In this document: one piece after another, positions 45,609-55,841 of the stretch
How the letters are laid out: every line of letters begins with the position of its first letter
Position numbering within the stretch: position 1 is the stretch's first letter
Source: CAZDBA01 sp965224765
GTDB lineage: Bacteria; Planctomycetota; Planctomycetia; Pirellulales; Pirellulaceae
Direction: 5' to 3'
Length of the DNA stretch: 64,000 nt
Assembly: GCA_965224765.1 (NCBI GenBank)
Contig: CBDDAC010000012.1
Span: forward strand, 496,001 to 560,000
Position numbers and translations under genes: made by a program
The notes under the pieces: model-generated
Database searches by the model: none
What the model was told of the DNA's origin: nothing
What the model saw: only the letters and a program-made list of their open reading frames with translations

Positions 45609-47391
45609 GGGCTTGTTGATTAAGTACTTGCCTGGGTGTTAAAAATTTATGAGAACCCGGATGATGTTTGGAAAGGAGTCAAACATGGATTGGGCCAAGG
45701 TCAAAGAGAGTCGCGATCAATTAGTTTTGTTTCCGGAGCGTCTGGACGAATCAATTCCGGCCAACCATGACGTTCGCGTGTTGGACCGGATTCTTCGAGG
45801 TGTCGACTGGTCAAGTTGGGAAACGAAGTATGCCCTTGTCAGGGGTCGTCCTCCGCTTCACCCGCGAATCGTGGCCAGCGTCATCCTCTACGGCTTGTTT
45901 TGCCGGATCATCAGCAGTCGGATGCTGGAGGAAGCGTTAACGATTCGCTTGGATTTCCGCTGGCTCGTCGAAAGTCGTTCGATCGACCACACAACGATTT
46001 GCAAATTCCGGATCGGGAACCAAGAAGCCCTGAGCGGACTGTTCATCCAGATGGCATTGCTTGGACAAGAACTGGGCTGGGTACGCCTGGACAGCCTCGG
46101 CTTCGACGCGACCCGCATGCGTTCCAACAACTCGCGCCAAGCCAGTCGGACTCCGGAGCGTCTGCGTGAACTTAAAAAAGAACTCACTGCAGCCTACCAA
46201 CAATTTGACGCTCAGGCCCAAGCGGCTGATCAACACGAATCCGAGCAGTTTGGCGGAGCTTCGCACCATCAGCTGGAAGTCGATTCGGCTCAGCTGGAGC
46301 GGAAACTTGCCAAAGTCAACGCCGCTTTGGCCGAAGTGGAAAAGCTCGAATCGGCGGGCAAAACGGTTCCCGCCCGAATCCCGATGACCGATCCGGAATC
46401 ACGGATCATGCCCAATAAAGACGGCGGTCACTCTCCCAACTACAGTCCGATCTCAACGGTCGATATCGACAGCGGGGTGATCGTCGACGCGAGCGTGCTC
46501 AACGAAATCAACGAAGACGGTCAGCTGATGGGCTCGATCGCAAGGGTTCAAGAAAACTTTGGGCTGGAGTCGGCGCCCGGCAAGGCGTTGGCCGATGGCT
46601 TGATGGCCACGGGGGAAAACATCGCCAAGTGCAACGAAGCAGGCGTCGAACTTTACGCACCGACCAAAACGACAGATCCCACAAAAAACCCAGCAGTTCG
46701 CGAGAATCTCAAGGAGCCGGTCGCCCCATCAGACCGAGGCAGGCTGCCCGTCGTCAACGTGACGGTGGCAGGCGTTAAGCGAACACAACTTTCCAAAGAC
46801 GCTTTCGTTTTCGATTCGGAGAACGATTGTTACTGGTGCCCCAATGGCCAAGCACTGGAGTTCAAAGGCAAATCGCGTGATAAGCGTTCTTCTGGCGAAA
46901 GTCGCATGCGTTTCCGTTACAAGATCGACAGCGAAGTTTGTTCTGGCTGCCCGCTGGCGGCACTTTGCATACGCAAGGCGGGCACTGGCCGTCAGGTGAC
47001 CCATGAAGAGCACGAACTTTCGCGGGTTGCTCATGCTCAGAAGATGGCGACGGAGGAAGCGAAAGAGATCTACCGGAAACGTCAACATCCGACCGAGCGT
47101 CCGTTCGCCGTGATTAAGTCACAGTTTGGGATGCGACAGTTCCTGACTCGAACCCTCGAGCGTGTAAGCCAGGAATGGAATTGGTGCGTGGCCGCTTTCA
47201 ACGTCCATCGGTTGATCGGACTGTCTCGCAACCATGCCGGTCCTCCGCCACCAGCATGCGAAGTTTCCCCGTCCCTTTCACCCTTTTAATTTGAGTCGTC
47301 GCTGCCCCCGCCACCGGTCTGTTTCGACCGAGCGGGGGAATGGGGGGAAACCAAACTCAAACCAACGAAACTGAAATTAATCAACAAGCCC
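45609..47391 (+). mobile_element. IS1182-like insertion sequence (1783 bp) inside a P2 hairpin loop
   Basis: Perfect 15-bp terminal inverted repeats GGGCTTGTTGATTAA (45609-45623) and its complement at 47377-47391. Directly flanked by TTTC on both sides (45605-45608, 47392-47395), a 4-bp target duplication. One intact transposase. Differs in ends and protein from the element at 30221. Confidence 0.93.
45685..47289 (+). CDS. IS1182-family transposase
   Basis: 534 residues. N-terminal DUF772-like domain (about 15-130, including VRVLDRILRGVDWSSW and GRPPLHPRIVASVILYGLF). A charged coiled insert (about 160-250) leads into a DDE_Tnp_1-type core: Asp in DSLGFDATRMRSNNS, Asp in STVDIDSGVIVDAS, and Glu in QHPTERPFAVIKSQFG. 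Cysteines in CYWCPNGQ and CSGCPLAALC may bind zinc. AAAGGAG sits 6 bases before ATG 45685; the frame open from 45649 adds 12 residues unlikely to be used. Intact, so possibly active. Confidence 0.93.
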   Translation: MDWAKVKESRDQLVLFPERLDESIPANHDVRVLDRILRGVDWSSWETKYALVRGRPPLHPRIVASVILYGLFCRIISSRMLEEALTIRLDFRWLVESRSIDHTTICKFRIGNQEALSGLFIQMALLGQELGWVRLDSLGFDATRMRSNNSRQASRTPERLRELKKELTAAYQQFDAQAQAADQHESEQFGGASHHQLEVDSAQLERKLAKVNAALAEVEKLESAGKTVPARIPMTDPESRIMPNKDGGHSPNYSPISTVDIDSGVIVDASVLNEINEDGQLMGSIARVQENFGLESAPGKALADGLMATGENIAKCNEAGVELYAPTKTTDPTKNPAVRENLKEPVAPSDRGRLPVVNVTVAGVKRTQLSKDAFVFDSENDCYWCPNGQALEFKGKSRDKRSSGESRMRFRYKIDSEVCSGCPLAALCIRKAGTGRQVTHEEHELSRVAHAQKMATEEAKEIYRKRQHPTERPFAVIKSQFGMRQFLTRTLERVSQEWNWCVAAFNVHRLIGLSRNHAGPPPPACEVSPSLSPF

Positions 47392-47464
47392 TTTCAGTCT
47401 GGGGTATCCTCCCCAACTGAAAACTGGGGTCGCGAAGCGACGACATCTGTGGGCGATCCGCGAT

Positions 47465-48853
47465 TCAACCGTCACTAGAGTTCAAAATCGTGGTTCCAAT
47501 AGCGAGGCCAACGACACCAACACCTACCAAGATCCCGCATGGAGTCAGCATCTGAATCCATGAGAAGTCACGCCAAACGGCCCCTTCGATTGCTTGAATG
47601 GCCCAACGAATCGGACTGACAAAACTCAAGTTCTGCAATATTGGCGGCATGAACATCACGGGAATCATGCAGCCACCCAACATGGCCATGATCATATTGA
47701 TCGCCCATCCACTGCCGCTGACACTTTGTTCGGTTTTGCCAAGCACGCTCATCGTCATCATGATGCCAACAAAACAAAACGACATGCAAACCGACGCAAA
47801 AACTAATTTCGGATAGCTAAGAGGCCGCATCCCCAGGGCATATCCAAGCAAAGTCATCATGGCGATCACCATTAACACCGCAACAAAACATGCGACCGCT
47901 TTTCCCAATAGGATTTCGAATCGCGAAAGAGGCGCAACCTGCAGGCGAACCATCGTCCCACCCGATCGCTCCTTGGCAATTGAAATGGCAAATCCCGCCA
48001 CACAGCCTAAAACGCCCCACAGCATCGCCTGGGGAAAACTAATATCCCACTTGGAACGAAGCCGAGGTGGCTCCACTTGCGTTTCATCCGACGCCACCTT
48101 CTGGGTTACATCATCGCGGATAATATTCACGAACTTCATCCCCTCGTCACCGCCAAGACGAAACGAATCGTCCTCTTCACTTTCCTGGATCTTGTCTACC
48201 GAGCCAATCAACGACTCGACTGTACCCAACAATCCAGACATCAACAGTTTTTGAGTCGCGTCCATCTCTTGATCGTTTTTAAGTTGTTCTTTGGCTTGAT
48301 CAAGATCGGGAAGAAATGAATTCGGATCCTCAATCCGGGCCGCAATCAATGCTCCCATGGCTTCCATTACAAAGCCTTCCAGCATGGCCTTTTCCGCGCC
48401 GCGTGAATCATCGACGCCAATACGAAGGTCGGGCGCCTCCCCCCAAAGGATCCCTGCTCGGTCGCCAAACCCTTTGGGAATCATGATCATTCCGATGCAA
48501 TTACCCAGCCTTACGCTGTCGCGAGCAAGCTGAAGCTCGGCATTTTCTCGGCTAAAGTCCGCTTCACTCGCCAGAAGTTCCTCTATTTGCTCCGCCTCGA
48601 TTTTTTGAACTGAAAGGTTGCCATTGTTGCTTAAGCTCTCAACAAACTTTTTCGACATCTCCGAGCCATCGTGATCGACGATCGTGATTCGCATTTTGCT
48701 TTTGGGTTGATTCGAAGACGGTCCCGGGTACATCATCCCAAAAAACACGCCCATCAAAATTGGAAAACCAAAAATAAAGAAGGCTCCCATTTTGTCACGC
48801 AACAAAAGCTTTAAATCTTTCATTGCCATCTTGCTGATTCGATTCATCGGCAC
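47465..48853 (-). CDS. ABC-2-type transporter permease
   Basis: 462 residues. One N-terminal membrane segment (about 20-42, GAFFIFGFPILMGVFFGMMY), a large extracytoplasmic domain (about 45-280) with an Asp/Glu-rich part, then five C-terminal segments beginning near MLWGVLGCVAGFAISIAKER and ending with GILVGVGVVGLAIGTTIL. This is the ABC-2/YhgE-NodJ-like architecture. It pairs with the ATPase at 48895 (41 bp upstream on the same strand) to form an exporter for an unknown substrate. ATG 48853 and ATG 48847 are both possible starts. Confidence 0.88.
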   Translation of the reverse strand: MPMNRISKMAMKDLKLLLRDKMGAFFIFGFPILMGVFFGMMYPGPSSNQPKSKMRITIVDHDGSEMSKKFVESLSNNGNLSVQKIEAEQIEELLASEADFSRENAELQLARDSVRLGNCIGMIMIPKGFGDRAGILWGEAPDLRIGVDDSRGAEKAMLEGFVMEAMGALIAARIEDPNSFLPDLDQAKEQLKNDQEMDATQKLLMSGLLGTVESLIGSVDKIQESEEDDSFRLGGDEGMKFVNIIRDDVTQKVASDETQVEPPRLRSKWDISFPQAMLWGVLGCVAGFAISIAKERSGGTMVRLQVAPLSRFEILLGKAVACFVAVLMVIAMMTLLGYALGMRPLSYPKLVFASVCMSFCFVGIMMTMSVLGKTEQSVSGSGWAINMIMAMLGGCMIPVMFMPPILQNLSFVSPIRWAIQAIEGAVWRDFSWIQMLTPCGILVGVGVVGLAIGTTILNSSDG

Positions 48854-48894
48854 ATTCTATTGGTTAACGATTGTTAAGATTGCGTTGCCAGACT

Positions 48895-49779
48895 TCAGTC
48901 TCGCAAACGCCGCCCAGTCAAATTCAGAAACACACTTTCCAAATCCGGGCGAGCGACATTCAACGTTTGAAATCTGACGCCCTGGGAAGTCAGCGCGGCA
49001 ACTTCCTCAAGCGGTTGGTCGGATTCAAAACGTATGGTTTGTCCATCCAGTTGCCCAGGTAACTGGATGGAATCGGGAAAGCTCTCCAACTCCGCCTGAA
49101 CAACGCTGGTTCCGCCATGTCGCTGAAGCAACTCAGGTACAGAATCCAAAGCCATCAACTTCCCATGATCCACAATTGCAACTCGATCACAAAGACGCTG
49201 GGCTTCTTCCATGTAATGTGTCGTGTAGATGATGGTCATTCCATCCGATTTGAGCTGTTCAATACTCTCAAAGATATGATTTCTGGACTGAGGATCAACG
49301 CCAACCGTCGGCTCATCCAACAAGAGAATCTTTGGCTCCTGAATGAGCGCGACCGCAATATTAATTCGTCGCTTCATTCCACCTGAAAAAGTGGAAATTC
49401 GATCCTTAGCGCGATCCTGTAGCCCAGCGAAGTCTAAGGCCCACTCTACTCTCTCCGCCAATGCCTTGCCGCCAAGTCCATACAACGAGCCAAAGAATTC
49501 CAGGTTCTCGCGTCCGGACAACTCTTCGTACAATGACAGTGACTGAGGCGCGATCCCAATCTGGCGACGACAGTTGGCCTGGGTTGGATCCTGCCCCAAA
49601 ACCTGAACGGTTCCCTGATCAGGCTTGAGCAACCCTACCAGCATACTGATTGTGGTCGTCTTGCCAGCTCCGTTTGGCCCCAGGAGCCCGAAGGCTTCTC
49701 CTGCGCCAATACTGAAAGTTAATCCATCGACCGCCTTCAGATCACCAAACGACTTTTGAACTGAGGTAACTTCAATCAT
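48895..49779 (-). CDS. ABC transporter ATP-binding protein
   Basis: 294 residues. Walker A GPNGAGKTT (34-42), Q-loop in IGIAPQSLSL, signature FSGGMKRR (131-138), Walker B ILLLDEP (151-157), D-loop VGVDPQSR and H-loop TIIYTTHYMEEA. Of the CcmA/DrrA/NatA type used by ABC-2 exporters. About 60 residues beyond the ATPase core end in TGRRLRD, typical of this group. Forms a two-gene operon with the permease at 47465. Confidence 0.95.
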   Translation of the reverse strand: MIEVTSVQKSFGDLKAVDGLTFSIGAGEAFGLLGPNGAGKTTTISMLVGLLKPDQGTVQVLGQDPTQANCRRQIGIAPQSLSLYEELSGRENLEFFGSLYGLGGKALAERVEWALDFAGLQDRAKDRISTFSGGMKRRINIAVALIQEPKILLLDEPTVGVDPQSRNHIFESIEQLKSDGMTIIYTTHYMEEAQRLCDRVAIVDHGKLMALDSVPELLQRHGGTSVVQAELESFPDSIQLPGQLDGQTIRFESDQPLEEVAALTSQGVRFQTLNVARPDLESVFLNLTGRRLRD

Positions 49780-49936
49780 TCACGGCATTCCATGGGTAAG
49801 TTGATAGAACAGTTTAACAAGTGAGTGGAACAATTCGAGTACGTACAGAAAGCCACTCGGATCAAGAATTTGGCCGAAAGAATGAGACATTCGCGAGGAC
49901 GACTGGGGATTTCGTCAGGTCTGCGATCAATTCAAG

Positions 49937-50293
49937 TTAGGCAGTATGTTTTTGTGGAGGGACAGGACGTCGAAAGTCTTGCTTCACTTCTTCGACCTCG
50001 CCCTTATTGCCGAAGATTCCACAGAATTTGTCCCATCCTGACTGCCCAAAAACAAGTCGTTCAACTTCATTGAGACTGTATCCTCGGTTGAGCAAATCGT
50101 CGACCGTCTCTTTTTGGATCCTGGCGAGCTTTATTTTCTTCCGTGCTTCTAGCCAGGTAATGGAGATCGCGATCAGACTGCCAAAGCTTCCGATCACAAT
50201 AAGGATCACCGCAGCACTTATTACATCCTGATCCAACGTCTTGAGAAACTGGAACAACTCAGAATCGGACTGCTGGGCAATAATTTCAAACAT
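49937..50293 (-). CDS. Small single-span membrane protein
   Basis: 118 residues. ATG 50293 gives MFEIIAQQSDSELFQ; the frame extends further upstream but without a start preceded by a ribosome site. One membrane segment at about 25-48 (AAVILIVIGSFGSLIAISITWLE), then a basic helix (ARKKIKLARIQKETVDDLLNRG) that resembles cytoplasmic tails of DUF6249/LiaF-like small proteins. The end is Pro-rich. Function unknown. Confidence 0.6.
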   Translation of the reverse strand: MFEIIAQQSDSELFQFLKTLDQDVISAAVILIVIGSFGSLIAISITWLEARKKIKLARIQKETVDDLLNRGYSLNEVERLVFGQSGWDKFCGIFGNKGEVEEVKQDFRRPVPPQKHTA

Positions 50294-50614
50294 CTGGAAC
50301 GACTCCGCCACTAGTAGACAACCATGCGTACAAATTCGCGGCCCAGTTCCCAATCTTGGCCATATTCCTAAAACTTATGAAAAGATCCACAGATGGTCGT
50401 GAGTTTTTCAGGATACCTGAGCTCTTCAGCGGTCGTCATATATCGGAGGGCAGAGCGTTCTACGGGAGGTTGAGGCTCCCGCCGAAACAAAATCCCTCTT
50501 CAGCACACCCCGAAGAATACTCTCACCTGCCGAGCCCAAGAACATCAAATCCTTCGCTCGCATTGGTTCTCCCCGGACGCAAAGCGTCTGGGGAGGAGCT
50601 TAGCAACATCGCAC
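50294..50614. other. Intergenic region with a P3 repeat and a 12-bp hairpin
   Basis: GGGAGGTTGAGGCTCCCGCC (from 50463) is a P3 copy. CTCCCCGGACGC-AAA-GCGTCTGGGGAG (50569-50595) is a stem with one G-T pair, related in form to P2, lying just past the end of the pilus operon. No T-tail, so not a clear terminator. No gene is supported. Confidence 0.55.
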
Positions 50615-53600
50615 CTAGTCTCGCGTAATTGCCCGTTCGGTAATACTGCTGGTCAAGATGGCCTGATCAACATTGTGATTGAAACCGGGCTCAAATCCGA
50701 CAGGGATCGAACGATCCACCATGTAGAAGCCGCGGTATCGCTGAATCTCTCCAGACTGCGAACCGACCTCTGCACCGATGAGCAAATTCTCATCGACTTC
50801 AAAAAATCCAATCGTGATCCAGATTGAGAACACACTGGAACGATTGGTAACCAAGTTCCCCATTCGTTGCCGCATATCGTATCGGAAGTAGGCATTGCGA
50901 TCCGGATTCGCGTAGGGGCCGGGGTTCGTTGCTACATCCAAAAGTGGCGTAGTAGAGGCAGGCGACACTCTTCTGAACAATCCAGTCTCTGCGCCCAAAA
51001 CGTCAGCCCCACCATCACTTCGCCCCGCGACCAACGCATCTGGAAGCGGCGAAGAAAGCGTTGGGACAAGGTTTGCAGATCTCGACGCACGAAACGGAGC
51101 CGCAAACTCAGTCGGATAGTCAGTGGCAGTGCCTGTGATACCTTCACGGGCTGCACTGAAGGTCAAGTAATCCACTTCAAGGTTATAGTTTCGCATCAGT
51201 CCGTCCCAAACCCGCGAATCAAAAACCGTATTCAGGTTGATCTTTCCAGGATAACGGTAGTTGGAAAACTTGTTGAATGGAGGATTGAATCCCATCGTAT
51301 TGCCAGCTGCCGCGAAATCAGCCGGATTGAAGAAAGTCTCCGTTCCCACGAATCGTGACGGCACCTCAAGGTAATCCATTGTGCGATACAACCCGGGTGA
51401 AGTTAATGAGTCCGAATGGATACCCGGCAAATGCTTGAACCTGCCTGCAAGCATATCTCGATTCGGATCGGTTCCCCCAATAACAATACTGGATGGATCG
51501 TACTCTTCGGCAAAGACTCCGTCCACATAGTCCATTCGACTCAACAACCAATAGCTGCTGGTGAATGGAACATTTGCAAGTTCAAGATGACTCACAAAAG
51601 GGCGATTGTTCCAGCTCAACCAGGGAAAGGCTTGTATCGAATCAGCAAAGGTCAAAGGATCGACGGCGACTCGATAGGCAACATCAATCTCAGCTAAAGA
51701 GTTTTCAAGGTTGAATGAATGAAAATGGTCGTCAGTCAACGCCGTTAAGTCGACTGTGGATAGAATCCCATTTTGATCAGCACGCCAAAACAATCGGTCT
51801 CGGCCAAGATCCGCATCATTGGCTCCGCGCTCGCGAGCCGCAAATGCCAGATTCAACGATGACGTACCCACCTCATCTGATGCCGATGCACCATTAAATG
51901 AATTGACCGGAGTACCCAATGAGTCCACCGTCAAATAAGGGTTGAGTACCGGATCATAGGGGGCCTGTGGATTGGCCAAACAACGCAGGTGCACAACCCG
52001 CAACAACTGGTCGGTATTGTGCATTCCATCTTCCTGGAGAGCACCCCATTCCGCGGCAACCGTATCCGTGGGCATATTGTCGAAATCCAGTCCAAACGCA
52101 CTATCCAACGGTTCGTCATGGACAACCGGCATTAACGCTGCATCAACCAATTGAAAACCATCGGCGACCGCATTCAATTGATAACCCAAACCAGCGACAG
52201 CAACATCATATCCCTCGGTTGGATCAGTCACACCCAAAGAGCGTGCCTTACCTGCCGCCGTCCCGTCTTCTTGCCGCCCAATAGGAAGCACCACAGCCGG
52301 ACGCGGCAACACATCCCACGTACCAGCACCCGAAGAATCAAAGTAATTGATTTCCACCTCAGAGCTGTTTACATCCAGCGTAATTCGACGTGTTTCATCA
52401 GAATTGTCCTCCAACTCAGTGTCCCAAGACACCGTCGAACGTCGACCGAGGTAGGTGTGATAACGATCACCGTCTTGCACTCCCGAAGAGCCCGCAACCG
52501 CATACTGTCCAGGTTCCAACGGCAAAGATGTAATTCCACTTTCTGGGAAGTAAACCTTGTTCGTGCCAAATTCCACCGCATCAACACTCGGATCAGGCTT
52601 GGTAAAGTAAATCCGTCGAAGAATTTGATCCTCTGGCAACGTACCATCATCCGGATTAATGGCGAGTTGAGTGGGGTCCGTGTGAATAACGAGTACCTGC
52701 CAGACAGGACTTCCGTCAGGAGCCGTTCGCTGCAGATCAATACCCGTTACACCTGCATCATACCACTCAGCCGGGTACAACATATTGTTATTGGTGATGG
52801 TCGCATTATCGGACACGATCCAAGGGTTATACAATTCGAGGAAGAAACTCGCATTGGGAACAAGTGAGCTATCCAGAGTTGGGTCTGTTCCCCCCATATC
52901 TGTAGAAAACTCACCACTACCATCATCGGTATCCAGGTCCTCCGTTCGGCGGTCATGCATAACCAGGACTTCTGACATCACCATCTCCGGTCGCTCAACG
53001 CCCCAAACCACGGCAATCGTCGTTGGGTCTTCAAGGTTATCCGGCGATGAAGGCGCGCCTACCGCACCAAAGTACTCATAAGCGGGATCACCTGACGGAG
53101 CCAATTCATTGTCATCAAGAATTCCATTGACATGCCATCCATCCCAGGGCTGCAAATCCACCTCAAAAGGTTGACGAGCCGCATCTCGATCACGGAAGTT
53201 AGCAACGTTAATTGCCCACTGAGCGACATCGCGCCGATAGGCAACCCAATCATCGTCCGTAACGCCACCACTATTGTCGTAGTCATACCAATCACCCGCG
53301 AACGTAATCGCGCCGTCACCGTTTCGATCCACTCGCTCGGTAGTAAGCAAGGTCAAAATATAAAGATGACGAGCAAATATCTGGTGAGCCAAATGGGCAT
53401 CTAGATCAGCAACATAGGTTGCGTCGTTGTCATGATCAAACACGGTCACTGCAGTTGACGTCGAACTATCCGCTTGAATCAATCCTTCGCCAAACTGTGA
53501 TTCGTTAAGAGCTGGATCCAAAGTACCCGTTGCATCAGGATGCCAACTTTGATCGACAACAAAGTCGCCATCATCGTCATTGCCATTCCCAAACGGGCGA

Positions 53601-55750
53601 TTGACATCCATCCGCAAACCCTTCACCAAGTCAGGCGAAAGCATGGTCGCAACTTGAAATCCGAGAAAGAGGTTTTCTAAATCATCATCAGCAATCTCGT
53701 CATCGTCTCCATCCAGCCCCCTTGTGTCGACAAGCGCCTTACGCAATGCAAGGACCAAATTTTCTGGAGCAAGCGGAATTTCATAACTTGCATGGGTGAA
53801 TGCCATACGCGCTGACGGACCACTTCCGCCAGCACTAAGCGTCGTTCGTGTGAAGTCTCGCAAACGCGAAGGCAACATTACGGAGTCAGGATCATAAATT
53901 CGCAACACTCGTTCCATTTCACGAGGTGAAAATGGATGATCGGCCGATCCAGCAGGAAGCATGGATTCGGTTCGGAAGCTCATCTCATAAGGAGCGTTGG
54001 CGATCTCGGTTCCCAAACCAAGCCCGAGAGTCGTTCCCCAAGTCGACGTCACCGCATCAATAATGGGCAATCCAATCGGTACATCATGTGTCGTCGAGGT
54101 CGCATCGTAGGGATCACTCAGCAAACCAAGACGATTAAAATCTGCAACTCCGATTCCGAAACGACCCATTGGATCTGCTGGAGAGCCAAAGTATCCGCCC
54201 AAGGTCCCGGTTGGATGGGAATACCATTTATTGAATGAGGCAGCATCACGTTCGGGGCGACCGGGGACACCATCAACACCATAGCGCCCCGTAATGGCTG
54301 TTCCCGTAAACGCTGTTGTGCCACCACGCAGCAACAACTCGTAATCTGAACCTGCCACGGCACCAAACAAATTGCCGATATTGATTTCGGGAGGTCCGTA
54401 CCCAGGTCCTCGGTGACTGGGGACGCCACCTCCAAGCATAGGAGCTCGCACAGAAACATAGGCGTTGCCAGACGTTGGATCGATATCCGACTCATTGCCA
54501 TGCGCATTGACATTGAACTTTCCGTCCATGTCGACAACCAGATAGGAAACCAGCGGCTTGTAAACGCGCCCGTTCATATCCGTCTGCAGTGGCAGTCCGA
54601 TATCCAACCAAACGCCGTCGCCAATTCCATCTAGATCATTGTCAACTTCGGGCGGATCGGAGGCATCAGGTGTTGGAAAATTGGCGCCACCACCATTGGA
54701 TGTTCCGCTTACCCGAAAAATCGCGCGATCTGGAATGGCACCCGTTTGAGCCATGTGATAATCGATCAAACTCTGCCGGTGAAAACTGGGAATAATCCCC
54801 AAGGGGTCGATGTCTCCATCTCCATCTTCATTTCGAATCGCTGCCAAAAACATGTTCTGAAAATCGACCGCATCATAGCTTTCATTCGGTGCAGCAAAGT
54901 TCCCTCCCGCCGTACGCCCCATATAAGCTGACAAAAGCGTATTTCTCGACTCGCCAACTCGATTGGGTAACAGTGCATCCGCCGAAAGCGCTGCATCATC
55001 TCGAACAATCATGTCGTCATAAAATCCTGAGCCAGTCCCTGAAAACTCACGGCCATTGATCAACACTTGCGAATTGACAAGGTTGCCGATATTGGCGGCA
55101 ACAAACGCATCGTCGTGATCATCCCACTGCGGCATCAAAACAAACTGACGATTCAGTACAACACCTGCGGCGTCGAGACTCACAACATAGCTGACTATAC
55201 GAGTCGAGATTCCTGTGCCCGGTCCCGAAACGAAGGTCAAAACCTGCCCATCATAGGTTCCGCCTTGATCAGAAAAGTCTTGATGGTTTACGGGATTAAA
55301 GTAATCATTGTCAACCGAATAGGTTTCGAAGTATTGATGCTCAGGAATCATCGGCCCAACCGCATTGGGATCTGCCGCGTCGGGTGCTGAATCCAACTGA
55401 ATCACTAACAATTGATTGTTCGAAGCGGTGACAAGCGGATCAATAAATGAAGCGGTTCGCACATAGGCTTTGACACCATATCCGTACTGATCAGCCAGAA
55501 GCGACTGACCGCGTAGGGGCGAAAACACATTGTCCAATGTCGGGCCACGCAACAAGTCGTACACCGCACGGTTCACCAGCGTGCGTGCGTCATCACGACG
55601 AGTTTGCATGCCTGCACGGCCATCCGAAGTGCGACGAAACTGGATCGCCATGACGACGAACGAAGTCCCCATTAAAAGAAACAACACGATCATGCTGATC
55701 ACAAACAACAATGTGATTCCAGAACGATTTTTCGTTTTTGACTTTATCAT
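50615..55750 (-). CDS. Giant GspK-like minor pseudopilin
   Basis: 1711 residues, last gene of the secretion/pilus operon. The N-terminus is a prepilin-type segment: basic MIKSKTKNRSG, then ITLLFVISMIVLFLLMGTSF. Position 5 after the Gly is Phe rather than Glu; lack of Glu5 is a trait of GspK, which caps the pseudopilus tip. The remaining about 1680 residues are Asp/Gly-rich beta-type sequence with many DGD or DNDG-like loops (for example DDDGDFVVDQS) suggesting calcium binding. GspK of model species has about 320 residues, so this is about five times longer. Likely exposed beyond the inner membrane. Confidence 0.75.
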   Translation of the reverse strand: MIKSKTKNRSGITLLFVISMIVLFLLMGTSFVVMAIQFRRTSDGRAGMQTRRDDARTLVNRAVYDLLRGPTLDNVFSPLRGQSLLADQYGYGVKAYVRTASFIDPLVTASNNQLLVIQLDSAPDAADPNAVGPMIPEHQYFETYSVDNDYFNPVNHQDFSDQGGTYDGQVLTFVSGPGTGISTRIVSYVVSLDAAGVVLNRQFVLMPQWDDHDDAFVAANIGNLVNSQVLINGREFSGTGSGFYDDMIVRDDAALSADALLPNRVGESRNTLLSAYMGRTAGGNFAAPNESYDAVDFQNMFLAAIRNEDGDGDIDPLGIIPSFHRQSLIDYHMAQTGAIPDRAIFRVSGTSNGGGANFPTPDASDPPEVDNDLDGIGDGVWLDIGLPLQTDMNGRVYKPLVSYLVVDMDGKFNVNAHGNESDIDPTSGNAYVSVRAPMLGGGVPSHRGPGYGPPEINIGNLFGAVAGSDYELLLRGGTTAFTGTAITGRYGVDGVPGRPERDAASFNKWYSHPTGTLGGYFGSPADPMGRFGIGVADFNRLGLLSDPYDATSTTHDVPIGLPIIDAVTSTWGTTLGLGLGTEIANAPYEMSFRTESMLPAGSADHPFSPREMERVLRIYDPDSVMLPSRLRDFTRTTLSAGGSGPSARMAFTHASYEIPLAPENLVLALRKALVDTRGLDGDDDEIADDDLENLFLGFQVATMLSPDLVKGLRMDVNRPFGNGNDDDGDFVVDQSWHPDATGTLDPALNESQFGEGLIQADSSTSTAVTVFDHDNDATYVADLDAHLAHQIFARHLYILTLLTTERVDRNGDGAITFAGDWYDYDNSGGVTDDDWVAYRRDVAQWAINVANFRDRDAARQPFEVDLQPWDGWHVNGILDDNELAPSGDPAYEYFGAVGAPSSPDNLEDPTTIAVVWGVERPEMVMSEVLVMHDRRTEDLDTDDGSGEFSTDMGGTDPTLDSSLVPNASFFLELYNPWIVSDNATITNNNMLYPAEWYDAGVTGIDLQRTAPDGSPVWQVLVIHTDPTQLAINPDDGTLPEDQILRRIYFTKPDPSVDAVEFGTNKVYFPESGITSLPLEPGQYAVAGSSGVQDGDRYHTYLGRRSTVSWDTELEDNSDETRRITLDVNSSEVEINYFDSSGAGTWDVLPRPAVVLPIGRQEDGTAAGKARSLGVTDPTEGYDVAVAGLGYQLNAVADGFQLVDAALMPVVHDEPLDSAFGLDFDNMPTDTVAAEWGALQEDGMHNTDQLLRVVHLRCLANPQAPYDPVLNPYLTVDSLGTPVNSFNGASASDEVGTSSLNLAFAARERGANDADLGRDRLFWRADQNGILSTVDLTALTDDHFHSFNLENSLAEIDVAYRVAVDPLTFADSIQAFPWLSWNNRPFVSHLELANVPFTSSYWLLSRMDYVDGVFAEEYDPSSIVIGGTDPNRDMLAGRFKHLPGIHSDSLTSPGLYRTMDYLEVPSRFVGTETFFNPADFAAAGNTMGFNPPFNKFSNYRYPGKINLNTVFDSRVWDGLMRNYNLEVDYLTFSAAREGITGTATDYPTEFAAPFRASRSANLVPTLSSPLPDALVAGRSDGGADVLGAETGLFRRVSPASTTPLLDVATNPGPYANPDRNAYFRYDMRQRMGNLVTNRSSVFSIWITIGFFEVDENLLIGAEVGSQSGEIQRYRGFYMVDRSIPVGFEPGFNHNVDQAILTSSITERAITRD

Positions 55751-55841
55751 GGTATTAACTTTTTATCTTGGTTGAGGGTCAAAATCATGTGCCTCATGAT
55801 TGGTGACCATTCAGTTTCTCGTGCTCAAAACAAGAAACTGA

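Noticed and set aside
50569..50595. Terminator of the pilus operon
   Set aside because: The stem is good, but no T run follows on the minus strand; listed only as a hairpin.
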